Source of the DNA: G965220305 sp965220305
GTDB taxonomy: Bacteria > Chloroflexota > Dehalococcoidia > Lucifugimonadales > UBA3495
DNA: 64,000 bases
Assembly: GCA_965220305.1 (NCBI GenBank)
Contig: OZ244817.1
Coordinates: 1 to 64,000 of the forward strand
Direction of reading: 5' to 3'
In this document: piece after piece, positions 8,601 through 16,234 of the stretch
Numbering within the stretch: the first letter of the stretch is position 1
Layout: each line of letters starts with the position of its first letter
Notes under the pieces: model-generated
The model's database searches: none
What the model saw: the letters and a program-made list of their open reading frames with translations, nothing else
What the model was told of the DNA's origin: nothing
Made by a program: the position numbers and the translations under genes

Positions 8601-10169
8601 CTACGGCCCCTGGCTGCGGGGTGTCGGGCTGTTCTGGGCCGCCGTGTTCACCGCGCTGGCGGCGCCGGTCACGGCGGTGGCCGCTGCCGCCGCTGCCATT
8701 CCCGGGGGGCCTCCGGCGGCCCCGGCGCCGACCATCCCCAGGGCGCGGGCCGAGCGCATCATGGAGCCGGGCAGGGACATACCGAAGTAGAGGGTGTGCA
8801 GCCAGGCGTCGAAGGTGCCGTGGTGCCCCAGCATCGAGGGGATGCGCCCCGCCAGGTACATGAAGGCGATGGCCATCAGCAGCATCCACACCAGGTCCTG
8901 GGCCACCTCGCCCCCGGTGATGTCGGCGAACTGCTCCAGAAAGGCGAAGGCCAGGGCCACGGCGATGAGCTGCACCGCCTGCTGGAACACCGCCGTCATG
9001 AACAATCTGAGCCAGTGGCGGCCCCAACCCGCGGTGTGGGGCAGAATCCACAGCCCCAGGGCAATCGGGGCCAGGGCCAGCAGGATGTCGATCAGGGCCA
9101 GGCGCAGGATCATCTGCACCAGCAGGTAGAGGACGAAGAAGCCGAAGACCAGGTAGAGCAGGGCGATGAACACCGCCAGGCCGGTGTTGGCGGCCTGAAC
9201 CGCCGTCAGCAACGGCTCCAGGGGCGCGCGCAGCAGGTCGCCGGGGGTTACCTCCAGCTCGGCGGCGATGAACCGGGAGACGGCGTGGGCCACGTCGATG
9301 ACCAGGGCGCACCACCACAAAGACGACGCGGCGGCGGTGAGGCCCAGCACCAGGCGGGGGACCATCTCCCGCCAGCCCGACTGGTGGCGGCCCAGGTGCT
9401 CCTGGACGATGAAGCTCAGGCCCATCCAGCCCAGGATCACCGCCAATGCTCCGGTGGTGACGGCCCACACCGCCCGCCACACTTTTTCCACGAACTCGTG
9501 GCCGTAGGTCAGGTTGGGAGGGGTGCCGGTGAGGATGTCTCCCATCAGCCCCCGCGCCTTGCCGCCGCACTCGGCCAGTTCCGTTCCGGCCACCCCCTCC
9601 ACCACGCCGCAGAGGGTCCCGTGGGCGCCCTGGATCAGCCACCGGGCGGCGGCCCGGGCCCAGCGGTCCGGGTCGAGAGCACCCAGCACCTTGTCCCACA
9701 GCCCCTTGGGCTGGTGGACGGGTACCAGGGCGTGGAAGACGTGGCGCTCGCCGCCGCCCTGCCTGGGTACGGCCAGCGCCAGCAGGTATGCCTGCTCCGG
9801 GTCCAGCTCGGGCTGCTCGTCCAGGGCCGGGTACTCGAAGGTGTACTCCCAGCCCTCGGAGAGCTTCTTCTCCCCGCCCTGGACCCGGTAGGTCTCGGTG
9901 ATCCACTCGCCGGTGTCCGGGTGGCGGATGGCGTAGTAGAGGACGCCGACCCGGCGGCTGAAGACCGGGCGGGCGATGAACTCGCCGTCCTTCTTGCGCT
10001 CCACCATCTGCCGGTCCCGGTTGACCAGGGTGATGTCGTCGGTATACGTGTCCGGGGACTGGGCCAGGGCCGCGCCGCTCACGGGAACGGCGCTAAGGGC
10101 TGCCAGCAGCAGCGACGCTGCCAGGAGAATCAGCCGCCGGACGGGCCGGGGGTTGGATTTCCGGGTCAA
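8601..10169 (-). CDS. VirB6/TrbL-like polytopic T4SS membrane protein
   Basis: About 522 residues. The N-terminus is a signal peptide (basic RPVRRL, then a Leu/Ala core ending VSGAALAQS). An extracytoplasmic region of about 190 residues follows, then six or more membrane helices (about 240-470), as in TrbL/VirB6 channel proteins, and an Ala-rich tail. I chose the TTG at 10169 because GGGAGG lies eight bases upstream and it begins exactly at the signal peptide; an ATG at 10235 would add a non-signal extension with no ribosome site. First gene of the transfer operon; the 405-bp region upstream holds the putative operators. Confidence 0.8.
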   Translation of the reverse strand: MTRKSNPRPVRRLILLAASLLLAALSAVPVSGAALAQSPDTYTDDITLVNRDRQMVERKKDGEFIARPVFSRRVGVLYYAIRHPDTGEWITETYRVQGGEKKLSEGWEYTFEYPALDEQPELDPEQAYLLALAVPRQGGGERHVFHALVPVHQPKGLWDKVLGALDPDRWARAAARWLIQGAHGTLCGVVEGVAGTELAECGGKARGLMGDILTGTPPNLTYGHEFVEKVWRAVWAVTTGALAVILGWMGLSFIVQEHLGRHQSGWREMVPRLVLGLTAAASSLWWCALVIDVAHAVSRFIAAELEVTPGDLLRAPLEPLLTAVQAANTGLAVFIALLYLVFGFFVLYLLVQMILRLALIDILLALAPIALGLWILPHTAGWGRHWLRLFMTAVFQQAVQLIAVALAFAFLEQFADITGGEVAQDLVWMLLMAIAFMYLAGRIPSMLGHHGTFDAWLHTLYFGMSLPGSMMRSARALGMVGAGAAGGPPGMAAAAAATAVTGAASAVNTAAQNSPTPRSQGP

Positions 10170-10574
10170 GTCGTTCACCTCCCGGCGGTCTGGGCTGTCG
10201 GCGAGTCCGCCAACGCCGCCAGAGAGTGTGAACAAACCGGCCCTTCCGCATAACCTCCCATAGGGGCCGCATTTGTGCGGGATCCTACAGGGCCTTACGT
10301 GATCGGCCCCTTCCGTGATGTCATTGGGGTGTACAGGGAATCGGCATCAGTTGCAGAAATGCAAGTCGGGTCATTTCGTAGCTGAAATCGGGGGAAATCG
10401 GCCCCCTACCGGAGATTTCCTGTTAACACTTTTCGTAAGTCCCCGTTCCAACGTCCGATTGCAGGGGCCGTAGCTGGAACTTGCAGTTTTGCAACTGGCG
10501 GGACTGCCCAACGGTTGCATCGGCCCCGTTGGAAAGTTGCATTTCTGCAACCGGAGGCAAAGGAGGCGCCAAGG
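10170..10574. promoter_or_regulatory. Divergent control region with three TTGCA palindromes
   Basis: This 405-bp gene-free stretch separates the leftward transfer operon from the rightward regulator gene. It contains TTGCAGAAATGCAA at 10351-10364, TTGCAGTTTTGCAA at 10481-10494 and TTGCATTTCTGCAA at 10537-10550. The first and third are exact reverse complements of each other, and all fit TTGCA-N4-TGCAA. A smaller palindrome CCGCA-TTTG-TGCGG lies at 10267-10280, nearer the transfer operon. The third site lies 24 bp before the regulator's start codon, a position suited to autorepression. Binding by the neighbouring HTH protein is inference. Confidence 0.65.
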
Positions 10575-11381
10575 ATGAATACCAAGCAGCCGGGCATCGA
10601 CAAGAGCAAGAGCATCGAGGACCTGCACCACCTGCGGCTGACGGCGCTGCTGGACGAGCTGGTCCGGGACAAGGGCGTGACGCGGGCGGCCAGGGAGTTG
10701 GACGTGAATTACCGCACCCTCACCGCCGCACTGGAGGGCGGCAACCTGTCCCGGCGGATGCGGGGCGCGTTGGAGAAGGCGCTCCTGGAGGGCGGCGGGT
10801 CGCCGGCGGCCCAGCAGCGGGGCCGCAACGACGCGCTGACCGGGCGATTGGAGCAGGTAGAGGGCCGGGTGGAAGAGATGGGACAGGATGTGGGCAAGGG
10901 CCTGGCCGCCGTCCAGGGCGAGGTCGAATCGCTCAGGAACGACTACACCCGTGATTTGCAGCGCGTTGAATCACTGCTGGACAAAGTGGCAGGAGTCGGA
11001 GGCGCAGCCGGGCCTCCGACTCCTGCCAACCCGGTCGGACGTCCCACGGCCCGGCCCCGGCTGCGCCGGGACTTTCCCGACCTCGTGACCCTGGACCCGG
11101 CGGAGGACGACGAGCAGGTCTTCGGGGAAGCCTGGCCGTTGATTCGGGAGTGGCGGGAGTTGAAGGAGAGCCACCCCAACCGGGGCAAGGGCCTGGGGTG
11201 GCTGGGGCAGGAAGAACGGTTCCTGGCGGTGGAGCTGGCCCTGCTGGAGGAGCACGGGCTGACCCTGCCGCCGGAGACCTACCTGCTCAAGGGCCTGGAC
11301 CGGGGCGCTCAGGTCAACTGGCGCAGGAAGGCCCTGGAGGACACCCGCCAGACTCGAAAAAGGCGGGAACGGCTCCTGTAG
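10575..11381 (+). CDS. HTH/coiled-coil putative transfer regulator (copy A)
   Basis: 268 residues. Residues about 32-56 form a helix-turn-helix-like segment (GVTRAARELDVNYRTLTAAL) followed by SRRMRGALEKA; residues about 90-150 are heptad-rich and probably a coiled coil; the C-terminal part carries LTLPPET (229-235) and a very basic tail. A second gene at 36185-37000 shares VNYRT, SRRMRxALxK and LTLPPET in the same order, so the two define a family I cannot name. The ATG at 10575 has AAAGGAGG upstream; a longer in-frame start at 10515 lacks one. Divergent to the transfer operon and flanked by palindromic sites, it is probably a DNA-binding regulator or partition-like protein. Confidence 0.65.
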   Translation: MNTKQPGIDKSKSIEDLHHLRLTALLDELVRDKGVTRAARELDVNYRTLTAALEGGNLSRRMRGALEKALLEGGGSPAAQQRGRNDALTGRLEQVEGRVEEMGQDVGKGLAAVQGEVESLRNDYTRDLQRVESLLDKVAGVGGAAGPPTPANPVGRPTARPRLRRDFPDLVTLDPAEDDEQVFGEAWPLIREWRELKESHPNRGKGLGWLGQEERFLAVELALLEEHGLTLPPETYLLKGLDRGAQVNWRRKALEDTRQTRKRRERLL

Positions 11382-11660
11382 CTGCGCAGGGCGCTGACCC
11401 TGGGCATCTGGCGCAGGTAGCCGTGGGCGATGGCTCATCAGCCTTTGTTAACTTTTGTTAATACTTGTGCGATGGGCCTTGCAGGACCTACCCAAGGGCG
11501 TCCAGACCGGCGACAATATCCTCGGTGTCAGGCTTTTCCAGGTTTCCCGCCCTAGAAATCTGGGGGTTTCCCTCAAGCCCGGGCTGGACGTTGAGTCGCC
11601 CAAGAGGGATCGCTGCCACTGCGGATTTGACGTAGCTCTCCGCAAGCAGCGCGGGCCGGT

Positions 11661-11865
11661 GGTTGGAGTGTTCAAGTCCTTCTTCCCCGGCCCGGTCCAG
11701 CGGGTTGGAGTGTTAAGCCCTTCTCCCGTTGGGCAGTCCGGCGGTTGGAGTGTTCAAGTCCTTCTCCCGCCGGGCGCCGTTCAGCAGTTGGAGTTGATTC
11801 CTCCGGCTGCTGGGCACCCGTCAGATGGCCGGAGTTGATCGCTCCTAGCATCGGGCGGCGGGGAC
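11661..11865. repeat. Array of about five imperfect 40-43-bp tandem repeats
   Basis: Units begin at about 11661, 11703, 11743, 11786 and 11827. The first three share GGTTGGAGTGTTCAAG followed by TCCTTCTCCCG and a GGGC-containing end; the last two keep only the core (GTTGGAGTTGAT, CCGGAGTTGATC) and decay progressively. Period is 40-43 bp. There is no spacer structure of CRISPR type, since the whole unit is similar. Spacing of about four helical turns suits an iteron-like protein-binding array; function unknown. Confidence 0.6.
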
Positions 11866-12301
11866 GGAGCGTTTGGCCGCGCTTCCTCCTCACCCAGGCT
11901 GAGGCGTTTGCGGGTTTCCCTCGCGGCGCCCCAGCCGGAACCCAAACCCACCGGAGCGCACAGTCGCGCTTCGTCAGGAATCCCTGTCCCAGGCGCGGAG
12001 TACCAACCCAACGGCGCATCTTCATAGTTCAGGGAGGTGGCATACAGAAACAGTAAGGCATCCCGGGTTCCCTACCCATCAGGTCTGACTAGCGGAGCGG
12101 TTCAACCTGCTTCGCAGTCTTCACCATGCGGTTGGAGCGAGCATCAAGCTCCTCCGCTTCCCCACGCCTGCGGCGCAGCTGCTGAACAGAGTCAGCGCCG
12201 CCGCAGGTTCAACACGCTCCGGTTCGCTGTCAATGACGGCGGCCCGGACGCTTGACGTTGCAACGCGGTTGCCATCGGGCCGGTGGGCTTCCAAGTAGCC
12301 G

Positions 12302-12575
12302 CTGGCCGCACTGCGTTCCTCTCCCGTTCCCCCATTTCCCCCAAGTAGCAGTTTCCAGGATTCACGTTCCTGCTGAACGACATCCTGGCCGAGCTGCGTT
12401 TTCCCCCAACTCCCCAACCGGCTTTCCCCGTTGCTCAACCCAGCTCTGGGCGTAGTGCGTCTTGCGCTGGAGGGCGGATTGAGCGCCCAGCCCCCACTCT
12501 GGGCGAACTGCGCCTTCCGCCAGCCCTTAAGCTGGCGTTCTCCGTTGCGCTGCCAAGCCCTGGACAGAGTGCGTC
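12302..12575. repeat. Five dispersed copies of a 16-bp motif within longer degenerate units
   Basis: The motif CTGGnCGnAvTGCGTy (degenerate) occurs at about 12302, 12385, 12446, 12499 and 12560, each preceded by a weaker GTTGCnCnnCCCAG-like segment, so the full unit is about 40-55 bp. Spacing varies from 52 to 83 bp. The copies are too diverged to be a recent duplication and have no coding periodicity. It may be a second protein-binding array in the same control region as the repeats at 11661. Confidence 0.45.
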
Positions 12576-12793
12576 CGGCGGGCGGGCGTTGGAACATGAC
12601 CAACCATATCGGCAGGGTGGCATTCAAGGGCGCCAGGGAACGGGTCGCCCGATGCAAGGCTGCTTCGGTCAGTGTGGGCCGCGTAATCAAGCGCCGCCAG
12701 CGGCAGACGGCGTACATCAATGATGGCGCCTCTGCCACCAACAGTGGCAGTGGCATCACTCGACCGCTAACCAATCACCATAAGGAGGTAACG

Positions 12794-12847
12794 ATGAATC
12801 AGGAATTCCCATCCCCTACGGGGCGGTTGGGGCAACTGATGGAATAG
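12794..12847 (+). CDS. 17-codon open frame with strong ribosome binding site
   Basis: TAAGGAGG is positioned five bases before an ATG opening a 17-residue frame (MNQEFPSPTGRLGQLME) ended by TAG at 12845-12847. Reading on past the TAG gives another 24 plausible codons, so this may be a small gene interrupted by a nonsense change, or a leader peptide. No downstream cistron is close (next start at 13034). The ribosome site is the main evidence; existence of a product is uncertain. Confidence 0.3.
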   Translation: MNQEFPSPTGRLGQLME

Positions 12848-13033
12848 CAGGACACCAAGGCCCGTCTCCCTCGCGGTGAGGGAGGCGGCATAAACCAGGG
12901 CGGCTGCGTGAGCCGCCACTGACAACTGAAAATATCGTCATTCCCGCGAAGGCGGGAACCACAGCTTACAGCAAAGCGGGGTCATCCTCATCGACGAGGG
13001 CGGCCCCGCTTTCTGCGTTTCGGAGGAAGCGAC

Positions 13034-14011
13034 ATGAAGGCAATCACCAACATTGAAACCACGGCACGGATCAACGGCAACGACAACCACGTATCCGCTT
13101 CGGAAGAGGCCCCCAGCCAGGGCAAGCCCGAGAGCGAACTGCGGGCCGCGGCCCGACGGCACGGCCTCACCCTGAAGGAACTGGCGTCCCTGATGGGCGT
13201 GAGCTACGGCTACCTGTCCTCCGTCTCCGCCGGGCGCAGGCCCTGGTCTCCCATGCTGCGGGAAAGGGCGGAGGCAGTCCTGGGCGAGGTCCCCGGCCCG
13301 GGCATCGTCTACCGCCAGGGCGGCCTGGTGAAAGGGAAGGGGGAGAGCAGCTACATCCGGGAGCGGGCCCGCGAGCGGGGCATGAGCCTGGGGGTGCTGG
13401 TGGACCGCGTGGGGGTGAGCAGCAGCTACCTGTCCGACGTGTCCCGGGGCCGCAAGCACATGAGCCCCGGGGTGCAGGCCCGCGTCGAGGCGGCGCTGGA
13501 CGGGCCGGTCAAGGTGGAGGCCGCCCAACCCGCCGCCGTTGACCCGCGAGCCCTCTGGGACCGGATGGAAATAATAGGCATCAGCCAGAACGAGACGGCC
13601 CGGCGGGCTGGCATCAGCTCCGGGCACCTCTCCCAGATCATGAACGGCCAGCGAACTCCGTCGGGGGACGTGCTGTGGAGGCTGCACGATGTCCTGTTCC
13701 GGCCGACGGCGGCGGAACTGGTGGCGCCCGCCGAGGTCAAGGTGATGGCCTGGAAGAAGGGCGGGCGCAACGGCGTGGTGGTGCGCGGCGCCGGGGGGCC
13801 TCACAGCGGTCGCAACGGGGACGGCGGCACCGTCCGCATCGGCGGCCGGGTCCCCTGGGGCGCCGAGGTGGAGTACGCCTACACCAGCGGCTACGACAGC
13901 CGGGGCCGGGTCTCGGTTACCCACCTGGTGGACGAGCGGGGCTACTCCGTCATGTTGACGCAAGGGGAGCCAGAGGGCGCTGGTCCTGGGGAGGACCGAA
14001 CCGTCGCCTGA
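13034..14011 (+). CDS. Protein with three tandem XRE-type HTH domains
   Basis: 325 residues with GGAGG eight bases before the ATG. Three helix-turn-helix segments of the Cro/C1 type are visible: LTLKELASLMGVSYGYLSSV (about 49-68), MSLGVLVDRVGVSSSYLSDV (about 117-136) and ISQNETARRAGISSGHLSQI (about 183-202), each followed by a G-R/Q-R turn. The last about 90 residues are Gly-rich and charged with no recognised domain. Single XRE proteins are common in mobile elements; three in one chain would allow one monomer to contact spaced half-sites such as the repeats just upstream. That link is inference. Confidence 0.75.
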   Translation: MKAITNIETTARINGNDNHVSASEEAPSQGKPESELRAAARRHGLTLKELASLMGVSYGYLSSVSAGRRPWSPMLRERAEAVLGEVPGPGIVYRQGGLVKGKGESSYIRERARERGMSLGVLVDRVGVSSSYLSDVSRGRKHMSPGVQARVEAALDGPVKVEAAQPAAVDPRALWDRMEIIGISQNETARRAGISSGHLSQIMNGQRTPSGDVLWRLHDVLFRPTAAELVAPAEVKVMAWKKGGRNGVVVRGAGGPHSGRNGDGGTVRIGGRVPWGAEVEYAYTSGYDSRGRVSVTHLVDERGYSVMLTQGEPEGAGPGEDRTVA

Positions 14012-14180
14012 GCGCGGGCAGGGAGCACTCTGTTTGGCCCGAACTCTGTACCGTTACGCAAGAGGGGAGGCCGTCGGCGCTGCGGCTATCTCCCTCGGCT
14101 TCCCCTGTGTGCCGGCCTTTCTTGTTGCCCAGAATCATGACCGGTCTTTCATGCGGCTGAGGCAGGAGCGAGCGGCAATG

Positions 14181-15626
14181 CTACGATGCCGCCCGCCGGT
14201 TCAGCGTCCCTCCGCCTCCGCGACGGCGAGTTCCCGGTCCTGCCCAGCGGACTGGTCGCCGGGTTCCAGGCGGAATGATGGCGTCGTAGTCCTCCACCGC
14301 CTTTTCCGGCTCCCCCATCTCGCGGTACAGCGTCGCCCGGTGGCGCAGCGACTCCACGTCATCCGGGTCCAGGTCGATGGCACGGCCAAAGTCCTCCAGT
14401 GCTTTTCGCCGTGCGCCCAGCTGGGCGTGGGCGCATCCCCGGGCGTGGTAGGCAAAGGCGTCGTCGGGGGTCAACTCCACCAGCCGGTCGTAGTCTTGGA
14501 ATGCGCCCATGTGCTCTCCCACCGCCGTGCGGGCGAATCCCCTCCCCGTGTACGCCGCCACGTTGTCCGGGTCGATTGCGATGATGGAGCTGAAGTCCTC
14601 TATGGCCTCCTCGGACCGGCCCAGCTCCATCCGGCACATCCCCCGGCTGTAGAGGATCCGGGTGTCGCCGGGGTCCAGCTCTATAACCCGGGTGTAGTCC
14701 GCTATCGCCAGTTCGTACTCCTCCAGGCTGGCGTGGGTCAGACCCCGGGCGGCGTAGGTCTCTCCGTTGTCCGGTTCCAGCGCCAGGGACCGGTCCAAGT
14801 CCTCAATCGCCTCGTCGTAACGCCCCAGGTTGCCCAGGGCCACACCCCGGCCCCGCAGCGCGGCGGCGCTGTCCGGGTCCAGCCCGATGGCGGCATCGAA
14901 GTCCCGGAGGGCGTCCTGGAATTCTCCCAGGTTGACCTTGGTGATGCCCCGGGCATAGCGGGCCAGGCCGTAGTTCGGTTCCAAATCTACGGCGGCGTCC
15001 AAGTCGCGCAGGGCCTGCTCCATGTCCCCCAGGTCTCGGTACGCCATCCCCCGGTTGTAGTGGGCCTCGGCCAGGCCCGGCTCCAGCTCGATGGCCCGGC
15101 CCAGGTCCTCCACCGCCTTGAGATGCTCTCCCATCTCGGCGTAGGTCAGTCCCCGGTTGTAGTGGGCTTCAGCGTCGCCGGGGTCCAGGAGGATGGCCAC
15201 GTCGAAGTCGCTGACCGCCCCGGCCAGGTCGCCCATCTCGGCCTGGCACGCCCCCCGGCTGCAGTGCAACGCCGCGTCGCCGGGGGCCAGCCTGATGGCG
15301 GCGGCGTAGTCCTCCAGCGCCAGGCGGCGCTCCCCCAGCTCGGAATTGGCGTGGGCCCGGCCCAGGTAGGCGTCCGCATTATCGGGGTCCAGGGCGATGA
15401 CGGCTCCGTAGTCCTCCGCAGAACGCCGCAGGTCTCCCAGTTCGCCGTACAGCAGCGCCCTGAGAGAGAAGGATTCGGCGTCGTGGGGGTCCTCTTCGAT
15501 CTTCTCCGCCAGGGCCTCCATCATCCGGCGCAGGTTCTCATGGCCCAGGGCCTCCATCATCCGGCGGAACTCGCCGTTGTACTCCGGCGGCTCCCCCTGG
15601 TCCATCCCGCCGTGTTCTCCGGCCAT
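14181..15626 (-). CDS. Tetratricopeptide-repeat protein
   Basis: 481 residues made almost entirely of about thirteen 34-residue TPR units (recurring ALxDYxxAIxLxPxxAxAYxxRG pattern), so a protein-protein interaction scaffold. The start at 15626 has GAGGAGG upstream; the longer frame to 15725 has no ribosome site. The last about 20 residues (after YDAII) are Arg/Gly-rich and unlike a TPR. Shifting frame by one base at about 14272 gives the expected continuation RLEPGDQSAGQDRELAVAEA and a stop near 14200. So a one-base insertion (CC for C), real or an error, has probably replaced the C-terminus. No partner is evident. Confidence 0.85.
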   Translation of the reverse strand: MAGEHGGMDQGEPPEYNGEFRRMMEALGHENLRRMMEALAEKIEEDPHDAESFSLRALLYGELGDLRRSAEDYGAVIALDPDNADAYLGRAHANSELGERRLALEDYAAAIRLAPGDAALHCSRGACQAEMGDLAGAVSDFDVAILLDPGDAEAHYNRGLTYAEMGEHLKAVEDLGRAIELEPGLAEAHYNRGMAYRDLGDMEQALRDLDAAVDLEPNYGLARYARGITKVNLGEFQDALRDFDAAIGLDPDSAAALRGRGVALGNLGRYDEAIEDLDRSLALEPDNGETYAARGLTHASLEEYELAIADYTRVIELDPGDTRILYSRGMCRMELGRSEEAIEDFSSIIAIDPDNVAAYTGRGFARTAVGEHMGAFQDYDRLVELTPDDAFAYHARGCAHAQLGARRKALEDFGRAIDLDPDDVESLRHRATLYREMGEPEKAVEDYDAIIPPGTRRPVRWAGPGTRRRGGGGTLNRRAAS

Positions 15627-15777
15627 GCCGCTCCTCCTCTGTGTCCTGATGTCCCGCTGCCAGGCAGGTTCCCCTGCCGCCCTGCCCTGAGGGACGCCTC
15701 TATGATGGTGCAGCTTTTGCCACAATGCAACGGCCCTCTGTCAATGAACGCACCGGCCCACTGCAACGGCGGGAAAG

Positions 15778-15814
15778 AAGACGTTCCCCCTCGCATTGCG
15801 AAGGGGAACGTCTT
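15778..15814 (-). terminator. Hairpin between XRE and TPR genes
   Basis: A perfect 12-bp stem (AAGACGTTCCCC with GGGGAACGTCTT) plus an inner TCGC/GCGA stem encloses an ATT loop. On the minus strand it is followed by a T-rich stretch (CTTCTTTCC), fitting an intrinsic terminator for the small XRE gene that ends at 15866. Confidence 0.6.
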
Positions 15815-15865
15815 GGGGTACTACTCCGGTGTATGGGGCCTTTTTGCGTTTCGCCCCCCGCCCGC

Positions 15866-16111
15866 TCAGTCTCGGAGCAGGCGGCCCAGGCCCAGGGAGT
15901 CGGCCAGAAGGTTCAGGGCCGTCAGGTGCTCCGCGTTGGGGCGGACCCGTCCCTTCTTCCAGCGCCTCACGGTTTCGGGATCGGCGCCCAGACGCCGGGT
16001 GATCTCCGCCCAGGACAGCCCCGACTCCTCTTGGAAACGCTCCAGCCGCTGCGGGAAGTCGCCGGGGAAGACATAGGTTATTCTGCTGTAGTGTGTGCGC
16101 TGTCTCGGCAT
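15866..16111 (-). CDS. Small XRE-family HTH protein
   Basis: 81 residues. The segment LSWAEITRRLGADPETVRRWKKG is a clear helix-turn-helix, followed by RPNAEHLTALNLLADSLGL, the usual XRE tail. The N-terminal about 28 residues (including YVFPGDFPQRLERF) are typical of small DNA-binding proteins seen beside accessory genes. Upstream is only a weak AGGA. It reads toward the TPR gene and is separated from it by the hairpin at 15778. Target unknown. Confidence 0.65.
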   Translation of the reverse strand: MPRQRTHYSRITYVFPGDFPQRLERFQEESGLSWAEITRRLGADPETVRRWKKGRVRPNAEHLTALNLLADSLGLGRLLRD

Positions 16112-16234
16112 CTGGCCGGTCCTGCCCCAGGAGGCGTCCTACCTGGCGACTGGGCTGGGATGTGAACCGCAAACCTTCGCCGGGAGACTGCCCTTACTTA
16201 AAGGGAGTGGGCCTGTCTCCCGATGCCGGGGCCC

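Larger units (their letters stand above)
11382..13033. other. 1.65-kb region without a convincing gene, repeat-rich
   Basis: No open frame here looks like a protein except the 17-codon frame listed separately. The stretch holds two families of degenerate direct repeats (11661-11865 and 12302-12575) and a short REP-like hairpin (TTCCCGC-GAAG-GCGGGAA, 12941-12958). A 217-codon minus-strand frame (12121-12774) has internally repetitive protein sequence only because the DNA is repetitive. Lying between a regulator and other accessory genes of a mobile element, it is a candidate origin region (oriT or oriV), but no nick site or known iteron family is recognisable. Confidence 0.5.

Noticed and set aside
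11661..11865. CRISPR array
   Set aside because: The whole unit is repeated with no unique spacers, period is 40-43 bp and decays along the array; no cas genes in the window.
12121..12774. 217-codon minus-strand repeat protein
   Set aside because: Its internal repeats simply reflect degenerate DNA repeats; no ribosome site and no protein-like composition.
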